Assembly (NCBI RefSeq): GCF_963082655.1
Contig: NC_081552.1
Span: forward strand, 8,603,448-8,667,447
DNA: 64,000 bases
Direction: 5' to 3'
Origin: Stomoxys calcitrans
Taxonomy: Eukaryota; Arthropoda; Insecta; Diptera; Muscidae
The first letter of the stretch is position 1, and each line of letters opens with the position of its first letter. The notes beneath the pieces were generated by a model. That model worked only from the letters and a program-made list of their open reading frames with translations, was not told the DNA's origin and did not search any database. Positions 43,545-54,904 of this stretch are shown piece after piece. Both the position numbers and the translations under genes were made by a program.

Positions 43545-45430
43545 TTTTGTTTGTTTATTTGTTAGTTTGTTTGGCTGTTCTGTATAGACTCAAAAAAGGC
43601 TAAACCGATGTCCACAGATGGTAAAGCTTAACCCTCCGGTGAAAATGAGGTACTAAATTTTTAGATATTCGAAGGGGGGCGGACCCTCCTCTTTACCCCA
43701 ATTTTCAGAAACGCCCGATCTCGGAGATTTGTGCACCGATTTAAGGGAAATTTTGCATATCATCTTATGGTACCCAAGAACACAAAATTGGTATAACATC
43801 TCAAAACCCAACCGAACAGACATGTTTACCGACTGGGACAATTTGGATATCAAATGAAAGATATTTAAGAGTAGAGTACGAATTTGGTATAAAAATTACA
43901 CCTTAAGTGTCGGGGGATTCCCTACCACCCTACGGCACACTTACTGCTTTGGGCAATATGGGTATAACATGAAAGGTATTTAAGAGTAAAGTACGTACTT
44001 GGCATAAAATTGTCCCCCTAAGTGTCGGTGGGATCACCCACCGCCACCCAAACACCACCCAACTGGACACTTTAAACACTTTGGGCAATATGGGGATCAA
44101 ATGGCAGGTATTCAGAAGATGAGTAAAAATCTGACATTCCTGACAATTCCTTGATGTCTGAGGGCCCTTCCTACTCCCAAAACCCAATAGCAGGACATAT
44201 TTACCGATTGGGATAATATGGATATCAAATGAAAGGTATTCAAAACTTGAGTAAAAAGTTGACATACAAATTTATCCCGGTTCGAATCCAATGTTCATAT
44301 AGGGATTCAAGTATCTGGATCACGTGCTACCATCGTGCCGTTCAGCAGTACATATTTGATCCTAGCGTCGGGGAGACCGGCCCTCACCTCCCAAAAAAGG
44401 AACACCAAACTCTCATGTAGGACGACCGAGAATATATTGTTCTGAAAAAAAGGACGTCTCAGAGGGCAATTCCCATTCCCTCATCCTACCAAAAAGAGGA
44501 ATTAAAAATAATATATGAAGCCCGATCACCATAGAATAGGACAGCAATAGAAGGTATTTGGTAGTAGAGTACACTTTTAACCTTGAAATTGGGATAGACA
44601 CAGGAGGACCTGGGGATCTTTAAAAATGTGCTATTCCAAGTGGTAGCTACATAATATGATTTTTGAATATAGATAACCAATAAAAAAAATAGTGTGGATC
44701 AGAACGAGACCCGTAGCCCTGAATATCTTCATCACCACCTTCAAAATGATTGACATAAAATCGTGCTCTAGCACGATGCCGATATTATTTTAGGGTCCGC
44801 GCCCCAAACTCCTCCATTCAAACCGGCCATGTTTGCCTAATATGGCAACAAATAATAGGTATTTGATAGTGGATATCAGATTATGAATCTGATATCCACT
44901 TTCGGAGCAAACCAAAACCAAGAAAATGAAATAGATCTAACATACAAACTTTAGCGGGTGAACCCTCCCCTTAGACTATTTTCAAAAACGCCAGAACTTG
45001 GAGATGGGTGGAGCTATTTAAGCGAAATGTAGTTTGTTTTTATAACTCAAAAACAGAAATTTGGTATCCTTATTTAAGTTGGGATATCTAGGGGGGCCGC
45101 CCCACCTCCAAAGCAGGCCAAATGGCAATATAAACCAATAATGACAATATGATGCTTAAATTAAAGGTATTTCAGACTACCACGAATATGATATATCGGG
45201 GTCCACCTCACCCCCAAAAATATCCCCATGCTGGACATATTTACCGACCATAGCAATATTACGCTCTAATAAAATGTATTTGGGAGGAGAAGAGCACCAA
45301 TATGATATCCACATTGGGGCGAAATATCAGAAAGGCCGTACCAGCACCCCTAAATAGGACCTGAACATGCAAGTAAAGAGCTCAGATAAAATAAGAGAGT
45401 GAAAGAGGCGCAGCGGAGCAGGCCCTGTCC
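43545..45430 (-). mobile_element. Family B element, minus orientation, tail to head
   Basis: The inverted tail (TTTGTTTGTTTATTTGTTAG, TGTATAGACTCAAAAAAGGC) is at the left, inverted units (GGGCAATATGGGGATCAAAT; GACAATTTGGATATCAAATG) in the middle, and the inverted head (AGGCGCAGCGGAGCAGGCCC) at 45410. It contains a 15-bp-arm palindrome at 44868-44900. Both ends are recognisable. Confidence 0.68.
44868..44900. repeat. Palindrome, 15-bp arms, 3-nt loop
   Basis: AGTGGATATCAGATT (44868-44882), ATG, then AATCTGATATCCACT (44886-44900). The right arm is ordinary family B text (compare GAATCTGATATCCACTTTCG near 42945), so the left arm looks like a local inverted copy. Confidence 0.95.
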
Positions 45431-46176
45431 ATTTTATTTCGAGTAAAAATGTCTCAAATGTTTTATTTTTTTGCATCATATATCATTCATCCAATGCTTT
45501 TCTTACTCAAATTGTTTGTAGATATAATGTCAAAGGAAACATCATGACACCACCTGACCTGTTATATTAAGGATTCGTCTGCAACTTTAAGCTTTACCCA
45601 GTCAAAACTCTAGTATTAACTTGTTTAATTGTCATAAATTTTGCTACTCGCTTTACTACATATTACAATAAGTATAGAAATAGTATTAAACTCATATTGT
45701 TATTTTTGTTTGTTTTTTTTTCTGTCAGCCAACACGCAGGGGATGTCCCCTATGAATGTAGGGCATTGCGTTTGCGAGAGGAAATTAGGAATTGGAGGGG
45801 GCGAAAAGGATGTAGTGCTTATTGACATTTGTCTTAAATCTTTGGATGTCAAAGTGGGTGGGAAAAACATTAGCCGGAAAACGATTTCACATACGAACGG
45901 TTCGGAATCTCTCGAAGACTCGGCCTATGGTCGAATGAGTATGAATGACATAGATTATTGTCATCCGCATTATTATTAGCGATACCAAATTGCTAGCCAA
46001 TTTTTGCTCTCAACTCTGTATTCAAAAATTCTCTGCTGATTATGGCATATTTACGAGTAAATAATGTTATCAGTCAATAATTATTTGAATTTTTGCATAA
46101 TGCTGCATCGTTCATGGTCATTCAATGGCGTTGTAACATAACGTAAGTCAAGATACACATACTTACATGCAAACTA
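45431..46176. other. Spacer containing a possible exon
   Basis: Mostly AT-rich and free of the dispersed repeats seen elsewhere, which makes it one of the few unique-looking stretches. A possible coding exon is listed separately. Confidence 0.45.
45729..45979 (+). CDS. Possible terminal coding exon, function unknown
   Basis: A long pyrimidine tract ending TTTTTTTTTCTGTCAG (45713-45728) looks like a strong splice acceptor. Immediately after it a frame of about 83 codons stays open to TAG at 45979. It has more GC and less biased composition than its surroundings (VGHCVCERKLGIGGGEKD; NGSESLEDSAYGRMSMND) and ends CHPHYY. The surrounding 700 bases carry none of the window's repeats. I recognise no domain. 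It could be the last exon of a gene lying to the left or across a large intron, or chance. The ATG-initiated version at 45641 starts with a poly-Phe stretch that is simply the pyrimidine tract, so that start is unlikely. Confidence 0.25.
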
Positions 46177-46727
46177 AAGGGTGATATTTTAGCTATTATC
46201 ATTTTGGCAGCACTCGTTTAAAGAGCTCACGCACGTTTCATGTTTTGTTTCACTGTCGAGCATCTTCAGTTTGGTCTATAACTTAGCAATGAATTGTCTT
46301 ATAAACGAAAAACGCTTGCAAATTATTGCATTTTATTATCAAAAAAATTTATGTTCTGTTACGAAAGTTCATCGCGCGCTTCTTCCATTCAGCGATGAAA
46401 CTCATTTTTGGCTCAATGGGTACGTAAATAAGCAGCATTGTCGATTTTGGAGTGAATATCAGCCAGAAGCATTGCAAGAGCTACCGATACACCCAGAAAA
46501 AGTCACAGTTTGGTACGGTTAATGGGCTGGTGGCATCATTGGACCGTACTTCTTCAAAGATGATGCGAATCGTATCGTAACTGTGAATGGTGCGCGCTAC
46601 CATTAGATGATGGCCAAGTGTTTTTGGTCCAAAATGCAAGAGCTTGCCTTGCATGACATGTGGTTTCAACAAGACGAATTTTATGTCTTTTTTTTAACTT
46701 TCATATAACTCTTAAAAAATCACCCTT
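46177..46727 (+). mobile_element. Mariner-family transposon with deletions
   Basis: Ends AAGGGTGATATTTTA (left) and the inverted TAAAAAATCACCCTT (right), flanked by TA on both sides (46175-46176, 46728-46729). Length is 551 bp against about 1.2-1.3 kb for an intact mariner-like element. It keeps pieces of the transposase from both halves but has internal and 3' deletions, so it can only move if supplied with transposase. Confidence 0.88.
46290..46680 (+). pseudogene. Mariner-like transposase remnant
   Basis: The frame starts MNCLINEKRLQIIAFYYQKN, then jumps directly to FSDETHFWLNGYVNKQHCRF, so most of the N-terminal helix-turn-helix region is deleted. It continues to HPEKVTVWYG, where TAA interrupts. 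The text goes on in the same sense (AGGIIGPYFFKDDANRIVTV) and reaches WFQQD at about 46665 before stopping at the 3' deletion. SDETHF holds the first catalytic Asp and FQQD the second of the DDD triad; the third is lost. The family (FSDE.HFWLNGYVNKQ; WFQQD) is widespread in insects. Non-functional. Confidence 0.88.
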
Positions 46728-46729
46728 TA

Positions 46730-48013
46730 TTATCGAAGTCCTAGTTTGTGAGCCCATCGAGCCATCGCCACTATCTATCTCACTCACTCACTCCCACAAA
46801 GAACAAAAAAATTCAAGTGGTGAATAATGTACGTGGCTAGAAACAGACCATAGTGTGACGTTTGTGATTACTAATGCTTGCTGTGGCCACATAATTGTGG
46901 TATGCTAGTTTATGGCAGACACAAAACAATTGTTATTATCAACCAAAGAGCCAGTCAGCCAACAACTAAATGTAAGACCAAGCGAATCATCGTCGAAACA
47001 CCACCACATGTGGTGGCCGACGAAACGTCATATTAGCACATAAACTAGCTCTCACTGGAATCTGTATACACACAGCCGAGTGTTGAGAACAACGACCACA
47101 ATGGCACTTACTGCAAAGGCTTATGACCCCAAAATAAACAAACCAAACGTAAAACAGAAACCAATACACAAATGCCACTATTCACAGCAAAACATTGACA
47201 AACAGACTGGCAAGCAAATACAATAACAGAGCATACGCACTAACTGGCAAAGACACATGCAGCCACATACGCAAAAATTGCTAATAAATTAGATTAAGGA
47301 CTTTTAGATAAACAATGCAATGCAATAAGCAAACACTCAACCAAAGAGAGTGTCGTGAAGTAGTATAGGAGAGAGAGAGAGAGAGAGCGAGGGGAAAAGT
47401 AAGTTCCAAAACCAAATTAACATAGTACAAGTGACTGAGAACCAAGTAAACTATTTAATATGTAAATGTAAACCCTACATACTATTGTATATTCCACAAA
47501 ATGTTCCATATTTACTTCGCCGCTAAAAGTTTTCCAATTAATTAATGACTTTATTGCCATAGAGAAAGGGTAATTGGTTCAAAGAGCATTGAATGTTGTC
47601 ATCGATAATACAAACATGGCTCATCGTTGGCAAGTCGCGCAAATTGAAATGGTAGTCATTTTCCACCAATGTGTTCTTTAAAAGTCCTATTTGTTACCTA
47701 TTTATATAGCTGCTATATAGCGAGTTTCTGATGTGTTTTCTTGAACTCATAGTTTACATAAATTTTACCCGATTAGTTCGTTTAAATTCTTTGGCAAATT
47801 TTTCCACACTGAAAAAATGTTTCTCCTTTCTTTAAAGATATGAGCCGAATATAACGAACTCTATTAATGAATTTGTAACTTAAATGGTAGCTTAATTCTA
47901 AACTTTGCGCCTCACTAGTAATGACTAAATGTTGGATTTTTCAAAAATGAAGTGAAGTCATGTAATATGAGAATCAGCGATCGCAATTATAGTCGGAAGG
48001 TTGTGTCTCTAAG
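46730..48013. other. Unique-looking spacer with a GA microsatellite
   Basis: No dispersed repeats are recognised. A GAGAGAGAGAGAGAGAGAG-type run lies at about 47371-47391. A 63-codon minus frame (46987-47178) has no known motif. It may be non-coding flank or intron. Confidence 0.45.
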
Positions 48014-48194
48014 TACAGTTAAACCTCGATTATCCGGGCATCTATTAACTGGTTACCCCTGTTAACAGGCATACTGTGCTTTTGATTTTTAACCTTTATT
48101 AACCGTGCCTTACCTGTATTATCCGTGCGTCAATTGTGCTCCCTCTCTTATCCTTTCACCACACACATGATTGTTTGATGTAAAAATCTACGGT

Positions 48195-49333
48195 TTTTTA
48201 TTATGGGGGGTATACTAATTTCGTCATTCTGTTTGTAACTACTCGAAATATTCGTCTGAGACTCCATAAAGTATATATATTCTTGATCGTCGCGACATTT
48301 TATGTCGATCTAGCCATGTCCGTCCGTCTGTCCGTCCGTCCCTCTGTCTGTCGAAAGCACGCTAACTAGCTAGAAATTTTGCACAAATACTTTTTATTAG
48401 TGTAGGTCGGTTGGTATTGTAAATGGGCCATATCGGTTCATGTTTTGATATAGCTGCCATATAAACCGATCTTGGGTCTTGATTTCTTGAGCCTCTAGAG
48501 TGCGCAATTCTTATCCGATTGGAATGAAATTTTGCATGACGTGTTTTGTTATGATATCCAATAACTGTGCCAAGTATGGTTCAAATCGGTTCATAACCTG
48601 ATATAGCTGTCATATAAACTGATCTTGAGTCTTGACTTCTTGAGCCTCTAGAGTGCGCAATTCTTACCCGATTTGAATGCATTTTTGCACGAAGTGTTTT
48701 GTTATGATATCCAACAACTGTGCCAAGTGTGGTTCAAATCGGTTCATAACCTGATATAGCTGTCATATAAACAGATCTGGGGACTTGACTTCTTGAGCTT
48801 CTACAGGGCGCAATTCCTATCCGATTTGGTTGAAAATTTTCATGAAGTATTTTATTCTTACTTTCAACAACTGTGTCAAAGAAGGTTCAAATCGGTTCAT
48901 AACCTGATATAGCTGCCATATAAACCGATCTGGGATCTTGAATTCTTGAGCCTCTAGAGGTCGCAATTATTATCCGATTTGCCTGAAATTTTGTACTACG
49001 GATCCTCTCATAACCATCAACAAACGTGTTTATTATGATCTGAATCGGTTTATAGCCCGATACAGCTCCTATATACATCGATCTCTCTATTTTACTTCTT
49101 GAGACCCCAAAGGGCGCAATTCTTATTCCAATTGGCTGACATTTTACACAGGACTCCAACATATAATTTAATTGTGGTGCTAACCGCACCATATCTTGAT
49201 ATCGCTCTAACAGCAGAGCAAATCTTTTTTTATATCCTTTTTTTGCCTAAAAAGAGATGCCGAGAAAAGAACTTGACAAATGCGATCCATGGTGGAGGGT
49301 ATATAAGATCCGGCCCGGCCGCTTTTACTTGTT
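48195..49333 (+). mobile_element. Family A element nested in the Tigger element
   Basis: It lacks the first 15-20 bases (starts TATGGGGGGTATACTAATTT). Head box at 48270, four units, the terminal module and ATGGTGGAGGGTATATAAGA follow. The 3' end is shortened (CGGCCCGGCCGCTTTTACTT), with part of the hairpin's right arm deleted. Confidence 0.8.
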
Positions 49334-49912
49334 TATTATACCCCACACCACTACTGTGGTACAGGGTATAATAACTTTGTGCATTTGTTTGCAACGCTTA
49401 GAAGGAGAAGAGATAGATCCATTGGTAAATATTCCGTTCGGCTTAGAATCACTTCCTGTCTGTCTGTCGTTCCATGTATTCTTGTGATCAAGTTACCGGT
49501 CGCATTTATTGTACAATTATCATGATATTTTGCAGTCCCTTTTTTGGCCCAAGGACGAACGCTATTGAGTTTGAACAAAATCACTTCAGATATAGATATA
49601 GCTCCTATATATATTTCATCCGATATGGTCATTTAAGGCTGTAGAAGCCACAATTTTGGTCACATTTCTACAACATAGGGCGTGAAATGTTCTATTTGAC
49701 GTCCCAGTGTGTGTCATCAATATTGGCACACGTTTAGATATAATTCTTTTATCCGAAATGGCCTTTTAAGGATGTGGAAATCCAAATTTGTAGTCCTATC
49801 GTAGGAAATCTTACAAGGTTCTATTTGATATTTCAATAGGTATCCAAATTAAAGTCGGGCTAGATTTCGAGATAAGTCGGCTCCGCCCGACTTTTGCCTT
49901 TCCTTACTGGTT
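49334..49912 (+). mobile_element. Family C element nested beside the family A copy
   Basis: TTATACCCCACACCACTACT with the foldback GTGGTACAGGGTATAA, short C units, then AAGTCGGCTCCGCCCGACTT and TTGCCTTTCCTTACTGGTTT at the end. It is a short C copy (about 580 bp) with head and 3' hairpin intact, starting where the A copy ends. Confidence 0.78.
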
Positions 49913-49952
49913 TTTAGTTTGAGGTGAATATTAAATTACATTCAGTCTCTAA

Positions 49953-51040
49953 TTGAAAATTGACCGGTCAACAACAAAGAAGAAAAAGAGCATGAAAAGT
50001 TCTTTCAATTCAGGAAAAATTAAAGCTGATTTGGATCACGGTAAAAACTGGTCCATTGGCTTCTTATCAAAAATATATGGTGTTGGCAAACAAACTGCTC
50101 GCGATTTAATAAAAAAGAAGAAACAAATTTTAAAATGTTCCTTAAGAAGTGAATCTATAGATGGTTTGAAAAAAAAGACACCAACTAAAAAAATTTAAAA
50201 CCACAAAAATTGATTTTGGAACATTCAAAGGGTTTCGTCAAGAAAGATTCAAGGGAACCCCAATTTCACGTGAGTTGACTCAAATTTAACAATTTTATGG
50301 CCTGACATAAAATTTTATTGCGAATTTTAGGCGAAATAATAACTGGAAAGGCCAAAAATATTCATGAAGAACTAAATATAAATTCGGAATGCAAGTACTC
50401 AAAAGGTTGACTAGAAAAATTCAAAAAACGACAAGAATTCGCAGGCTTTAAGCGATAAGGAAAAAAGAACGTGCTGATTATGAATCAGCCACTCTGTTTG
50501 TTGAAGACTTTCGCGAATATATTCAAAGTGAAAATCTGTCAACTGAACAAATTTATAACGCCTACGAAACAAGCCTAAGTATTTGCCTGGGACTATGCTG
50601 GTCACTGGTAAATAATTATCCATTGATGACTACAAAACATCCAAAGAGAGAATAACAGCCTTGCTTTGTGGTAATGCAGCTGGGACATATGAAAATTGAT
50701 GGTAATAGGAAAAGGTACCAATCCAAGAGCATTAAAAAGTTTTTGATGCTTATAGGTGTCAATCCAAGAGCATTAAAAAATGTTTGTGGTTCAACAACAA
50801 TTTTGTGCCAGAATTAAGATAAAATCTACAGTCACTTCGATAAGAAGTGCAAAGTGCTTTTGCTTCTAGTAAATTGTCCAGCACACCCGGATGTCAATGT
50901 TCTGATATCTGAAAGCGTTGCAGTAACATCTCTTCCACCGAATTCCATATGCTTAATTCAGCCTATGGATCAATGGGTAATTCGAAACACTCACAAAAAC
51001 AAACAACACTGTATAAGTACTTTAAATAATTGCATATAAT
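49953..51040 (+). pseudogene. Tigger/pogo transposase relic
   Basis: The first frame (49953-50198, 81 codons) is Lys-rich with SIGFLSKIYGVGKQTARDLI, a helix-turn-helix of the CENP-B/pogo N-terminal type. Later fragments in changing frames include a CENP-B-box-like part (ERADYESATLFVEDFREYIQ) near 50470, then ITALLCGNAAGTYEN at about 50650, and KCKVLLLLVNCPAHPDVNVL at 50850-50900, where DDE-superfamily Tigger proteins have a conserved D (here replaced by V in LLVNCPAHP). It ends with LPPNSICLIQPMDQWVI. Several stops and frameshifts; inactive. Confidence 0.85.
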
Positions 51041-51224
51041 ATACATATTTATTTATTTTAAAACGCTATCAATATCCCAATGTAGGCACATAAAATCATA
51101 GAATCTGTATGGTATTGAAAGAAATCAATAAATATGCGTAATTAATGATATATTACTAAAACCTCTATTTACCTACCGTGTTTTCGATTTTCCGTGCTTG
51201 CTCGAAAATCGAGGTTCAACTGTA

Positions 51225-51573
51225 TAAAGCGACTTGCATTAGAAGAATGCACTACTATTAAAGAGATTCGGTTCTTTGGTTCTCAATCATAACCAAAATC
51301 CTTCGATCAGGAAAAAAATCTCTACTCTTATTTAGTGGATAAATTAGGGTGATCACACTAACGCATTTCCTAAAAATTGCAAAATTTTATTTAATTTAAA
51401 TCTATATTTTAAAGTTTTGCTTCTTTGGCTCGTTTTCATTGCTAAAATCGTACGAATAAATACAAATCTAAAATTTTCGTCCATTTTTTTTTTTCAGTGT
51501 GCCAATATTCGCCTTTTTCTTACCAATGGTTCATTTCCAACCATTTATTGTCGTTGTAGCAGTGTGTTGTGAT
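51225..51573. other. AT-rich spacer
   Basis: No ORF or repeat end recognised. The right part (to 51573) is likely the 3' UTR of the jockey-like relic, with AATAAA on the minus strand near 51550 and an A-run (T-run on plus) at about 51487-51495. Confidence 0.45.
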
Positions 51574-51945
51574 TCATCTTTCGTCTGCTTGGTTCTGTTG
51601 ACTATCCAGATGCAGGAACTCTGCGACTAAAATGGGGTGCGTCAAGAGGGATCTGGGTATGAGTCGAGTGAGTCTAGCTGGGCAGCTCATGTGGTTCCAG
51701 GACACAATCGGGACACACATCCTGCACGTTGGCATCAATCATTGCCCTGTAGCAGTTGAGGCGGTTGCATCTACCATATCTCAATTGAGCTAGAACTACT
51801 CTGGTTTGCCTGGTGTGGTTAATTTCTTCAGGTGCGATGGGTGGCAGTCGCTCTTCAAGGACAACATTCACCCGTTAGCTATTCAGCGCATCTGGTACCG
51901 TGTCTGCATGAATGTTGTCCAGAACTGCTTGATCTAGAGCAGGCA
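51574..51945 (-). pseudogene. Jockey-like RT C-terminal relic
   Basis: Minus-strand reading gives LDNIHADTVPDALNS, a stop, then VNVVLEERLPPIAPEEINHT, RQTRVVLAQLRYGRCNRLNC and a Cys motif (VCPDC...PHELP). After a frameshift the usual jockey-type C-terminus follows (THPILVAEFLHLD) to TGA at about 51574. Stop and frameshift show it is dead, and it is 5' truncated as is typical of LINE insertions. It belongs to the same family as the fragment at 34222-34900. Confidence 0.82.
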
Positions 51946-52690
51946 TGGGCACTGCTTTTTGGCTATGTGTGCTGTCATATAAACCTATCTGGGGTCTTGA
52001 ATCCGTGTGCCTTTAGAGGGCGCAATTTCTATCCGATTTGCCTAAAATTTTGCGCGACGTATTTTGTTATGACTTCCAACAACTGTGCTAAGTATGGTTT
52101 AAAGCGGTTTATAACTTGATATAGCTGCATTATAATCCGATCTTGAATCTTGACTTATTGAGCCACTACATAGCGCTATTCTTATCAGATTCGACAAAAA
52201 GTTTGGATGACGTGTTTTGTTATGACTTCCAAGAACTGTGCTAAATATGATTCAAATCGGTTCATAACTTGATATAGCTGCCATATAAACTGATGTTGGA
52301 TTTTGACTTCCTCTAGAGGGCGCAATTATTATCCGATATGGCTACAATTTTAACAACCTTCAATATACGAGTCAAGTATGAAACAGTCTGCAGCCTGATA
52401 CATCTCCCATATAAACCGATCTCCATATTTTACTTCTTGAGACCCTAAAGGGCGCAATTCTTATTCGAATTGGCTGAAATTTTTCAAAATTGCTTCTACT
52501 ATGGTCTCCAACATTCAATACAATTATGGTCGAATCGGACCATAACTGGATTAAGCTCTAGTAGCATTTCAATTATTTCCTGTTTGTCCTTTGTTTGCCT
52601 AAAAAAAGAGATACCGGGAAAGAACTAGACAAATGCGATCCATGGCGGAGGGAATATATGATTCGGCCCTGCTGAAATAAACACAATTTT
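51946..52690 (+). mobile_element. Family A 3' part
   Basis: It starts inside a unit (GCTGTCATATAAACCTATCT), carries two more units and the terminal module, then CCATGGCGGAGGGAATATAT and a broken hairpin end (TTCGGCCCTGCTGAA). 5' truncated and old. Confidence 0.7.
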
Positions 52691-53744
52691 ACATTTTCTT
52701 TAAATGCTTATCTACATTCAAAATTATATTTCAAAGCTACGACTTGGAATACCACAGTTTTAAAGATCCACAAATCCTGCTGTGTCTATTCAAATTTGAG
52801 GGTAAAAAGTGTACTCTATTATCAAAGACCTTTTATTGCAGTGCTATTCTGTTCTGATCGGCCTTCATATATTTATTTTAATTCCTTTTTCTTTGGGAAG
52901 GAAAGGGGGAGGGTTTATTGCCCTCTGACAAATCCTTTCATTTGAGTACATTATATTCTCCGTTGTCCTACATGACAGTTTGGTGTTGTTTTTATTGGGA
53001 GGGGTCGGTTCCCCCGACGACAAGATCCAAAAGACAATTTACTTGAGTCCTTTATTGTCGCGATCTACATGTCCAGCTTAACGGAAGACCGTGACCCATA
53101 TACTTAAATGCTTATATCATCATTAGATCCGAACTCTATTGTCACAGACCTTTCTTTTATTGCTCATATTATCCCGATAGATCTACAGGTCCTATTGAAG
53201 GGTTTTTAGTGGAATGGCTTTTTACAGACTCTGTACCGCCAAAACGGGCATGAATGTCCAACGTGACGTTGACCCATTTTGTGAAGTTGGACATTCATGC
53301 CCGTTTAGGGGGGTTTGTGGGGTTGGGGAGTCCCCATAGACACCATGGAGCGTATTCTTATAACAGATGTGTAGTCAGCTTTCAAATACCTTTCAGAAAG
53401 GAGAAAATTTGTATGTCAGATTTGTACTATACTTTTAAATTACTTTCATGTGATACCTATATTGCGGGGAAAGTGTCCTGTTGGGAGGTTTTTTGGGGGT
53501 GGGGTACCGTCATGATACTAAGCGTGAAGTTTGTATGCCAAGTTCGTGATCTACTCTTAAATACCTTTCATTTGATACCCAAGCGGTAGATATGTCCGTT
53601 CGGGTAAGCTTTGGGATGGGGCGTCCCCCCAGGTTATTTTATCTCCAATTTCGAGTTTTTATGGTACCATACGGTGTCACACAAAATTTCGCTTAAATCG
53701 GTGGACCCACCTCCGAGATCTGGCGTTTTTTAAAATTATGGTAA
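52691..53744 (+). mobile_element. Degenerate family B copy
   Basis: From about 52880, diverged B units with TTTCATTTGAGTAC, CTTTCATGTGATACCTATAT and CATTTGATACCCAAG, then ACACAAAATTTCGCTTAAAT and CTCCGAGATCTGGCGTTTTT, the conserved B 3' portion. The head is not seen. It contains the palindrome at 53244. Confidence 0.55.
53244..53308. repeat. Perfect inverted repeat, 21-bp arms
   Basis: AAACGGGCATGAATGTCCAA plus C at 53244-53264, a 23-nt spacer, and the exact inverse at 53288-53308. It sits inside a diverged family B copy. Confidence 0.95.
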
Positions 53745-54400
53745 GCTAAATTTAAGCGAGATCGGATAAGAATTGAGCCCTCTAGTGGCTCAAGAAGTCA
53801 AGATCCATGATCGGTTTATATGGCAGCTATATCAAAACATGCACCGCTTTATCAAGAGCTATATCAGGTTATAGACTGATTTGGACCGTATTAGGCTAAG
53901 TTGTTGGAAGTAGTAACAGAACACCGCATGCAAAATTTCAGCCAAATCGGACAAAATTTCGACTTATGAGGACTCAAAAAGTCTAATCGGGAGGTCGGTT
54001 TATATGAGAGGATTGCGGATTGTAAGGGCTCAAAATGTAAATTCGGGAGATCGGTTTATATAGAAGATATATCAGGTTGTAGACTGATTTGGATCGTACA
54101 TGCCACAGTTCTTGGAAGTCATAACGGAACACAGCATGCAAAATTTCAGCCAAATCGGACAAAAATTGCGGCTTGTAAGGACTCAAGAAATCAAATCTCG
54201 AGATCGGTTTATATGGGAGCTATATCTAACTCTGAACCGATGTATCCCATTTGGAATCCTCAACGACCTACATCAATATAAAGAATCTGGGTAAAATTTC
54301 AACCTGCTAGATTTAAGCGTTCGACCGCTATTGTGATTTCGACAGATTTCGAATCAAATGTAGAGACAATCCAGCATATATATACTTTATGGGTGGTGGT
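53745..54400 (-). mobile_element. Family D element, minus orientation
   Basis: Inverted units (TCAAGAAGTCAAGATCCATG; GATCGGTTTATATGGGAGCT; CAGCCAAATCGGACAAAAAT) and an inverted head (TTCGACCGCTATTGTGATTT; ATATATATACTTTATGGGTG). The outer ends are degraded. Confidence 0.65.
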
Positions 54401-54904
54401 TATAAAAAATTCAGGATTCGACACGAGCTCAATGATCGGATATTGCAAATGGAAAAGAAAACCAGAGATAGCAGCACACACCAACTACTATAGGACACAT
54501 TTCGTTTTTGGTTAGAAAACTTTTCAACCATATTAGATGTGATGGCCTCAAGGGCCGGATGTTGGTATGTTGTATTTGAATTGTATTAATAGCGAAAACG
54601 CCTCTATGATAAAATTACCACATTAACCACGCTCGATAATCCTGTCTATTAGCTGTACTTCTTCCCAATTCATGTGTTTTTGTTTAATGACAGCCTTTTT
54701 TCTGTGACAATTACACTACTTCCGTGGTACACATGATTCTATGCATCTGTTAGAAGTTGTATTGATGGCGTCGAACGCTAGACAATGGCAACGAATCCCG
54801 GCCGGGCTCTGCCGAATTTTTCATTTTTCAAATTTTTGCCTGTTAGGGCAAAGATCATTTAATTTTAAAATTTTTGTTTTTTTCTCTTTCAAGAGAATGA
54901 TTTT
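54401..54904. other. No gene; faint family C traces
   Basis: ACACTACTTCCGTGGTACAC at about 54713 resembles the C-element head. The rest is AT-rich without supported ORFs. Confidence 0.4.

Larger units (their letters stand above)
48016..51222 (+). mobile_element. Tigger/pogo-type DNA transposon carrying two nested insertions
   Basis: Left end CAGTTAAACCTCGATTATCC and right end, inverted, CAGTTGAACCTCGATTTTCG, with TA outside both (48014-48015, 51223-51224). The CAGT...CCTCGATT termini and TA duplication fit Tigger/pogo elements. Its own sequence is 48016-48194 plus 49913-51222. The middle is a family A copy followed by a family C copy. Stripped of these it is about 1.5 kb. Confidence 0.85.

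Noticed and set aside
45641..45730. Signal peptide at the start of the 112-codon ORF at 45641-45979
   Set aside because: The hydrophobic stretch is the translated poly-T tract before a splice-acceptor-like CAG and is more likely intronic.
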